A DNA stretch of 19,222 nt from an uncultured Erysipelotrichaceae bacterium (GTDB taxonomy: Bacteria; Bacillota_I; Bacilli_A; Erysipelotrichales; Erysipelotrichaceae), in NCBI GenBank assembly GCA_902782505.1, contig CACZNO010000164.1, forward strand, positions 1 to 19,222. The letters run 5' to 3'. The position numbers were made by a program, and so were the translations under genes. This document shows positions 15,122 to 19,222 of the stretch, piece after piece. The notes under the pieces are model-generated. The model saw only the letters and a list, made by a program, of their open reading frames with translations. It ran no database searches and was not told where the DNA came from. Position 1 is the first letter of the stretch. Each line of letters opens with the position of its first letter.

Positions 15122-16152
15122 GCGTTCTCCTTTCCTGCGTCGTATGACTCTAATTCCAGCCCCGGATCCGGTCCGTCGAATAAATCGCCCCGTACACCGA
15201 GCTTGTAGGCATGCCAGCCGGCTTTCGCGATCATGGCCGCGTTATCCGTACAGCACCACATCGGGGGGATCGTATAGGTCATCTCCGCGTGTTTTTCACA
15301 TTCTTCCCGGATCAGCTCGCGTAACCGGGAATTCGCCGCGACGCCGCCCGCGGCCACAAAGTGTTTCGGCTGATAGATTTCAATGGCTTCACGGATCCGG
15401 TCGCGGATTTCCAATAACGCCGCTTCCTGGAAACTGCACGCCATATCGGCGGTATTCAATACTTCTCCCTTGCGCTCGATCCTTCCGAGGGACTGGATCA
15501 CCGCGGATTTCAAGCCGGAAAACGAGAAGTCCAGCGGATTTTCCGTATGCACCTTCGGTAACGGATACACCGGTTTTCCTTCCTTCGCGAGTTTGTCGAT
15601 CTTCGGACCGCCCGGATAGCCCAGCCCGAGAACCCGCGCAACTTTGTCGTAGGCTTCCCCGATCGCGTCATCGTGGGTCGTACCGACGATCTCAAAACGG
15701 AAATCGTCTTCCATCACGACCAATTCGGTATGTCCTCCCGAGACGACTAACGCCAATAACGGGAACCGTAACGGCGCAATATACTCGTTGGCGTAAATAT
15801 GCCCGGCCAGATGATGCACCGGCACCAGCGGCTTATGATACACATAGCCTAAGGTTTTCGCGGCTAAAACTCCCACGTGCAGCGATCCGATCAGACCCGG
15901 ACCCTGCGTATACGTGATCGCGTCCACGTCTTCCATGCGCACATTCGCTTCCTTCAATGCGGAAGAGATCACGTAGGAAATGTTCTCCACGTGCAGTCTT
16001 GACGCGACTTCCGGGACCACACCGCCGAACTCCGTATGTACGTTGATCTGCGACGAAACGATGTTCGACAACAGTTCTTCCCCGTTTTTCAATATCGCAC
16101 AGGCGGTTTCGTCGCAGCTCGACTCAATCGCCAGAATGATTTCATCGTTCAT
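15118..16152 (-). CDS. tsaD: tRNA N6-adenosine threonylcarbamoyltransferase TsaD
   Basis: A 344-residue ASKHA-fold enzyme that transfers the threonylcarbamoyl group from threonylcarbamoyl-AMP to A37 of tRNAs reading ANN codons. The N-terminus ILAIESSCDETACAI is the family phosphate-binding loop. The metal-binding HxxxH is H114-LAG-H118 (VHHLAGHIYANEY). The GVVPEVASRLH and TQGPGLIGSL blocks and the late FVAAGGVAANSRLRE and CTDNAAMIA blocks are all present. The length is typical. It should act with TsaB and TsaE, encoded just upstream in the same operon. TsaC/TsaC2, needed to make the intermediate, is not in the window. Its start overlaps the rimI stop (ATGA). Confidence 0.97.
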   Translation of the reverse strand: MNDEIILAIESSCDETACAILKNGEELLSNIVSSQINVHTEFGGVVPEVASRLHVENISYVISSALKEANVRMEDVDAITYTQGPGLIGSLHVGVLAAKTLGYVYHKPLVPVHHLAGHIYANEYIAPLRFPLLALVVSGGHTELVVMEDDFRFEIVGTTHDDAIGEAYDKVARVLGLGYPGGPKIDKLAKEGKPVYPLPKVHTENPLDFSFSGLKSAVIQSLGRIERKGEVLNTADMACSFQEAALLEIRDRIREAIEIYQPKHFVAAGGVAANSRLRELIREECEKHAEMTYTIPPMWCCTDNAAMIAKAGWHAYKLGVRGDLFDGPDPGLELESYDAGKENA

Positions 16153-16589
16153 CTTTCCAACTTCCTTCCCATCAGATATCCGTCTTCCGCGCCGTAATAA
16201 TTCCTTTTCCGGGCCAGAATTTCAAACCCGAATTTCCGGTACAGCGCGATCGCCCGTTCGTTTTTCTCACGCACTTCCAGGGTAATGTTTTCCCAATCCC
16301 CGTCTGCGCCGAGTTCCGTCATCCACGTCAATAACCGCGACGCGATGCCCTTGCGGCGTTTATCATTCCGAACGGCGAGATTGGTGATCTCCGCGCGGTC
16401 GTCATAATCCCAATACCCCATATAGCCGGTGATTTCTCCGTTTTCCTCTTCATAAACCACCATCCGCCCAAACGGATTCTCGTTCATTTCATACAGGAAA
16501 TCGTGCGCCGTCCAGGCTTCTTTTCCGAAACTCTCGTTTTCGATCTCCAGAACTTCCGGAAGATCTGTTTCTTCCATCGCCCTGATCAT
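16149..16589 (-). CDS. rimI: Ribosomal-protein-alanine N-acetyltransferase RimI
   Basis: A 146-residue GNAT acetyltransferase. The acetyl-CoA loop is R78-R79-K80-G81-I82-A83 within NLAVRNDKRRKGIASRLL. E105 in ITLEVREKN and Y117 in ALYRKFGF match the RimI catalytic glutamate and tyrosine positions. It should acetylate the N-terminal alanine of ribosomal protein S18. Placement between tsaB and tsaD is a well-known Firmicutes arrangement. The frame stays open 25 codons upstream, but that portion overlaps tsaB. I chose the ATG at 16589, which overlaps the tsaB stop as ATGA and gives the standard length. The ribosome site is weak, so coupling is likely. An alternative ATG four codons on (16577) has an AGGG upstream. 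Confidence 0.92.
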   Translation of the reverse strand: MIRAMEETDLPEVLEIENESFGKEAWTAHDFLYEMNENPFGRMVVYEEENGEITGYMGYWDYDDRAEITNLAVRNDKRRKGIASRLLTWMTELGADGDWENITLEVREKNERAIALYRKFGFEILARKRNYYGAEDGYLMGRKLER

Positions 16590-17194
16590 TTCTTTACCAG
16601 ATACTCCGAAGAATCCTTCAGATAGACCGGAACCAGCGGATCCACCGGGTCCGCCAAGCGCCATTCGCTGCGCAGATCGGCGAAATGGTACGGCGTATCT
16701 TCCTGAAGATCTTCCTTCCCGATCGGTTTCAGGTCTCCGCGGATCTGCGCGTCCGGATGTGCCGCACAGAATCCCGCGAGTTCTTCTTCCTTCAGAATTG
16801 TATCTTCCGTTACGCGCTTTCCGTAACGGTAGTATCCGAAATACCCGCGGTGCGCCCTGGCGTCCATGTAGACGATGGCTTCTTTGGCCGTACCGGCGAG
16901 AAACTGAAGCGATCCGACCGTGTATAACGGGATTTCTTTCATCCGCGCGTAAACCTTCGCCAGAGTCATCGCAATACGGATCCCGGTGTAGGAACCCGGA
17001 CCTTCCGTGATCACGATGGCCTCCACATCTTCCGGAGTAAATCCGTTTCGCGCAAGAAGGTTCTGTAATTCGGGCAGAATTTCCTCGCTTTGGTGCTTAA
17101 AACACTCCCGGTGCACGGTATCAATCGTCTTTCCCTCTTTGATCAGCGCCAGATTCAGATATCTTCCGGCGGTATCCATTCCCAATGTAATCAT
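16586..17194 (-). CDS. tsaB: tRNA threonylcarbamoyladenosine biosynthesis protein TsaB
   Basis: A 202-residue inactive paralogue of TsaD that acts as its dimer partner in the t6A complex. It opens MITLGMDTAGRYLNLALI, the ASKHA N-terminal hairpin, and has TEGPGSYTGIRIAM at about 63-76, the TsaB hallmark. The HxxxH motif of TsaD is absent, as expected. A further 46 codons are open upstream, but they overlap tsaE and lack a ribosome site. The ATG at 17194 has AAAGGAG 8 bases upstream and overlaps the tsaE stop as ATGA. Confidence 0.95.
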   Translation of the reverse strand: MITLGMDTAGRYLNLALIKEGKTIDTVHRECFKHQSEEILPELQNLLARNGFTPEDVEAIVITEGPGSYTGIRIAMTLAKVYARMKEIPLYTVGSLQFLAGTAKEAIVYMDARAHRGYFGYYRYGKRVTEDTILKEEELAGFCAAHPDAQIRGDLKPIGKEDLQEDTPYHFADLRSEWRLADPVDPLVPVYLKDSSEYLVKK

Positions 17195-17652
17195 CCGAGC
17201 CACTCCTTTAAAAGGTGTTCTTCCGCTTCTCCCTTGGCGTTTACGCTCCAGGTGCGCGTTCCTTCTTCGTCTGCCGTCACGGTGATTTCCAGCGCGTTTT
17301 CCGGCAGATACTCCTCTATAAACATCGGCCATTCCACGACCGTGACGCCGTCCGGTTCCTCCAGGTATTCCTCAAATCCGAGATCCTGGGACACGCCTTC
17401 CAGACGGTAGGCGTCAATATGCACAAGCGGAACCCTGCCGCGGTACATTTTCATGATCGTGAACGTCGGGCTGGTGATCACACGCGTGATTCCCAAGCCT
17501 TTCGCCAGGCCCTGGGTAAACGTGGTCTTTCCCGCGCCGAGATCACCGTACATCAAAACCGTCACCGGACGGTGAATATTCTCTCCTAAGCGTTCCCCGT
17601 ACCGCAGAGTTTCCTCTTTGGACCGGGTCGTGAAAGTTTTTTTCTTCTCCAT
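17191..17652 (-). CDS. tsaE: tRNA threonylcarbamoyladenosine biosynthesis ATPase TsaE
   Basis: A 153-residue P-loop ATPase that drives turnover of the TsaB-TsaD complex. The Walker A loop is GDLGAGKTT (36-44). It is followed by FTQGLAKGLG, the SPTFTIMKMYRGR segment, and the HIDAYRLEG block that contains the acidic residue of the Walker B region, then VVEWPMF. This is the standard TsaE order and size. The start has GAGGGG 6 bases upstream. It is the first gene of tsaE-tsaB-rimI-tsaD-ATP-grasp. A minus-strand TATATT (17683-17678) is a plausible -10 that overlaps the divergent HAD promoter. Confidence 0.96.
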   Translation of the reverse strand: MEKKKTFTTRSKEETLRYGERLGENIHRPVTVLMYGDLGAGKTTFTQGLAKGLGITRVITSPTFTIMKMYRGRVPLVHIDAYRLEGVSQDLGFEEYLEEPDGVTVVEWPMFIEEYLPENALEITVTADEEGTRTWSVNAKGEAEEHLLKEWLG

Positions 17653-17673
17653 GAACTACCCCTCTTTCAAATA

Positions 17674-17682
17674 TGGTAATAT
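17674..17682 (+). promoter_or_regulatory. Extended -10 promoter of the divergent HAD gene
   Basis: TGGTAATAT (TG-n-TAATAT) is followed by exactly 6 bases and then the ATG at 17689, so transcription is predicted to begin at the start codon. The same bases read TATATT on the other strand and may be the tsaE -10. The -35 is weak. Confidence 0.5.
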
Positions 17683-17688
17683 ACAACC

Positions 17689-18384
17689 ATGACAAAGAAA
17701 AGACACTATGAAGCACTTTTTTTCGATTTGGACGATACTCTCCTGAGTTTTTCCAAGGCCTCCAAAGCCGCGTTCCGCGCGGTATTTGAGGAACAGGGTC
17801 TGCCCTATTCCCGGCGCCTTTTCGCGCGCTACGAAGTCATTAACCTGGCTTATTGGAAGAATCTCGAGAAAGGTCTTGTGACGATGGAAGTATTAAGCTA
17901 CCGACGGTTCGAGGACCTCTTCCGCGAGTTTTCGATCGACGCCGATCCGCATCTGATCGGTGAACGGTATTTTTACCATCTGCAGTTCCAGCACCAGAAA
18001 ATGCCCTATATGGCTTCCGTATTACGGGAATTACGGAAACGCGGTTACCTTCTCTACGTCATCACCAACGGGGAAGCGCGCACCCAGAAACGCCGGTATC
18101 ACGATTCCGGATTGGATAGGCTGACCGAAAGACAGTTTATCTCCGGTGAAATGGGCTGTAAGAAACCCGACGTGCGTTATTTCGAGATCATCGAGGAAAC
18201 CGTCCGGATTCCCCGGGAGAATATCCTGCTGATCGGAGACTCGCTCTCCTCGGATATTTCCGGAGGAAAAAACTACGGCATCGATACCTGTTGGATGACC
18301 CCGGAAAACACACCGGAGGATCCCGCCGTATTGCCGGATTACCGGATCTCGGATTTGCGTCAGTTACTGGACATTCTTCCTTAG
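17689..18384 (+). CDS. HAD-superfamily hydrolase (YjjG/YfnB-like)
   Basis: A 231-residue haloacid-dehalogenase-type phosphatase. Motif I is DLDDT with nucleophile D13 and acid D15. Motif II is ITNG (T126), motif III the lysine in CKKPD (K158/K159), and motif IV GDSLSSD (D184, D189). An alpha-helical C1 cap (about 20-95) fits the YjjG-like nucleotidase or phosphoglycolate-phosphatase-like groups. The natural substrate cannot be read from sequence. The ATG has no ribosome site and lies 6 bases after a good extended -10, so a leaderless mRNA is predicted. The gene converges on another HAD gene and overlaps its stop by 4 bases, and its last codons form one arm of the terminator. Confidence 0.9.
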   Translation: MTKKRHYEALFFDLDDTLLSFSKASKAAFRAVFEEQGLPYSRRLFARYEVINLAYWKNLEKGLVTMEVLSYRRFEDLFREFSIDADPHLIGERYFYHLQFQHQKMPYMASVLRELRKRGYLLYVITNGEARTQKRRYHDSGLDRLTERQFISGEMGCKKPDVRYFEIIEETVRIPRENILLIGDSLSSDISGGKNYGIDTCWMTPENTPEDPAVLPDYRISDLRQLLDILP

Positions 18385-18402
18385 GGAAGAGTGTTTTCTT
18401 TT
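18371..18402 (+). terminator. Terminator whose loop holds both convergent stop codons
   Basis: ACATTCTTCC (18371-18380) pairs with GGAAGAGTGT (18385-18394), 10 bp with one G-T wobble. The tetraloop TTAG contains TAG of the plus gene and TAA of the minus gene. TTTCTTTT follows on the plus side. The minus side has no T-run. Confidence 0.7.
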
Positions 18403-19097
18403 ACGGTTTCACGCAGAAACCGGAAGATTTCCTTCTCATCAGAAGAAGACATATCCGGAATATATTCTGCGGGCGACGGGTTATCCAGGAAGTCCCGCTT
18501 GACCCAGACCGCGTGCCATCCGGCTTTCAGACTGCCTTCGATATCGCTGGAATAACTGTCCCCGATCATCCAGAGATTTTCCGGCTTTTCGCCGGTTCTT
18601 TTTTCGTATTCCCGGAAAACCGCAAGAGCCGGCTTATTGACGCCGATATCATCCGACACCAGAATCTCTTTCTCCTCAAAGAATTCGTAGAGACCCAATG
18701 CGGTGATTTTCACGCGCTGGCGTTTGGAAGGTCCGTTGGACAAGATTCCCATGCGTACGCCGTGTTTCTGTCCCCAAAGGATGATTTCACGGAATCCGGG
18801 CTGTAAAAGGATGGAACGCATGTTGGCGGAATACTGCGCCTGAAGCGCTTCCGCCTCTTCATCACTTAATTGCACGCCGAAAACCGCAAAGGTATCCCGC
18901 ACTCTTTCAATATACATTCTTTCAATGGTGATCAAACCGCGCGAATAACGGTCAAACGATTCCGCGTCGTAATGCCGCGCAGTACGGATCAGCTCGTTTT
19001 CATCCAGCGATACCCCCGGAAACAGGGAATGGAACGCGCGCAAATACGGTTCCGAGCGCAGATATAACGTATCATCCAAGTCAAATACCCACATCAT
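18381..19097 (-). CDS. HAD-superfamily hydrolase
   Basis: A 238-residue HAD phosphatase, distinct from but related to its convergent neighbour. Motif I is FDLDDT (D6, D8), motif II ILSNG (S120), motif III K155 in VNKPAL, and motif IV IGDSYSSD (D180, D185). A helical cap spans about residues 15-95. Substrate is unknown. The start is ATG at 19097, with GGGAGG 8 bases upstream; a second ATG follows at once. It lies directly downstream of the 5S rRNA terminator on the same strand. A minus-strand TACAAT (19123-19118) could be its -10, but the -35 is unclear. Its 3' end encodes the T-tail of the opposing terminator. Confidence 0.9.
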   Translation of the reverse strand: MMWVFDLDDTLYLRSEPYLRAFHSLFPGVSLDENELIRTARHYDAESFDRYSRGLITIERMYIERVRDTFAVFGVQLSDEEAEALQAQYSANMRSILLQPGFREIILWGQKHGVRMGILSNGPSKRQRVKITALGLYEFFEEKEILVSDDIGVNKPALAVFREYEKRTGEKPENLWMIGDSYSSDIEGSLKAGWHAVWVKRDFLDNPSPAEYIPDMSSSDEKEIFRFLRETVKENTLP

Positions 19098-19134
19098 TCC
19101 GAAAACCTCCCATAGGTATTGTACGACAAAATCG

Positions 19135-19161
19135 AAAAAAAGACCTGTCGAATGACAGGTC
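19135..19161 (-). terminator. rRNA operon terminator
   Basis: On the minus strand GACCTGTC-ATTC-GACAGGTC forms a perfect 8-bp stem followed by seven T. It lies just after the 5S rRNA 3' end. Confidence 0.85.
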
Positions 19162-19166
19162 GAGTA

Positions 19167-19222
19167 AGGAACCGGCGACGAACCGTTTTCACTAGGGCCA
19201 GGCCTAGCTATACCAGCCGCTG
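19167..19222 (-). rRNA. 5S ribosomal RNA, partial (3' end)
   Basis: Read on the minus strand, the edge sequence aligns with the 3' half of 5S rRNA. It has a GCTGGTATAG stretch (cf. GATGGTAGT), a helix IV hairpin CTAGG...CCTAG, then GTGAAAACGG (cf. GTGAGAGTAGG) and GTCGCCGGTTCC (cf. CGTTGCCAGGC). The 3' end is about 19167. The 5' half is outside the window. A terminator follows with no tRNA between, so this is probably the last gene of an rRNA operon transcribed leftward. Identity is by eye from conserved positions only. Confidence 0.65.

Noticed and set aside
14979..15917. 312-codon plus-strand frame opposite tsaD
   Set aside because: Arg/Pro/Ser-rich shadow of tsaD and the ATP-grasp gene; no ribosome site or family.
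1..19222. CRISPR array, insertion sequence, prophage or defence cluster
   Set aside because: No spaced direct repeats, transposase, integrase or phage structural genes were found on either strand.

Overview
The window reads as a chromosomal segment of a mid-GC Bacillota (Firmicutes) bacterium. An Erysipelotrichia-type relative is my best guess, based on gene families and low-GC-Gram-positive signals: strong GGAGG ribosome sites, extended -10 promoters, a Rex repressor and a tRNA-Ser with encoded CCA. The lineage is inferred by eye, not computed. Most of the content is housekeeping. I see no CRISPR array, insertion sequence, prophage or defence island.

Layout. Positions 1-93 hold the 5' end of a minus-strand membrane protein gene that runs off the window. 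A Nudix ADP-ribose pyrophosphatase (361-915, +) converges on a small heavy-metal-binding protein (1014-1268, -) with a perfect operator-like palindrome upstream. A CpXC zinc-ribbon protein (1433-2080, -) diverges from a UMF1-type MFS transporter (2219-3487, +). A small sigma-region-4-like protein (3538-3819, -) lies downstream of tRNA-Ser(CGA) (3877-3965, -). A solitary oligopeptide-binding lipoprotein follows (4080-5834, +).

From 13405 down to 5853 a six-gene minus-strand operon reads rex, asnS, a membrane-anchored amidase-like protein that has lost its catalytic residues, an ABC-F ATPase, a YgjP-type metallopeptidase and a GH13 alpha-glucosidase. Its promoter carries two Rex-like operators and appears to give a leaderless rex mRNA. 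A short AT-rich patch (about 13440-14080) then holds a small ORF and an acidic partner gene, resembling a toxin tail with its immunity gene.

From 17652 down to 14087 a second minus-strand operon, tsaE-tsaB-rimI-tsaD-ATP-grasp, makes the t6A tRNA modification machinery. All four of its junctions are ATGA overlaps. A HAD phosphatase (17689-18384, +, also probably leaderless) diverges from it and converges on a second HAD phosphatase (18381-19097, -). Both HAD stop codons sit in the loop of one terminator hairpin. The right edge is the 3' end of a minus-strand 5S rRNA with its terminator, so an rRNA operon lies just beyond.

The points most worth a second look are the Rex autoregulatory, leaderless promoter, the second leaderless candidate, the pseudo-amidase, the stop-codon terminator loop and the toxin/immunity-like remnant.
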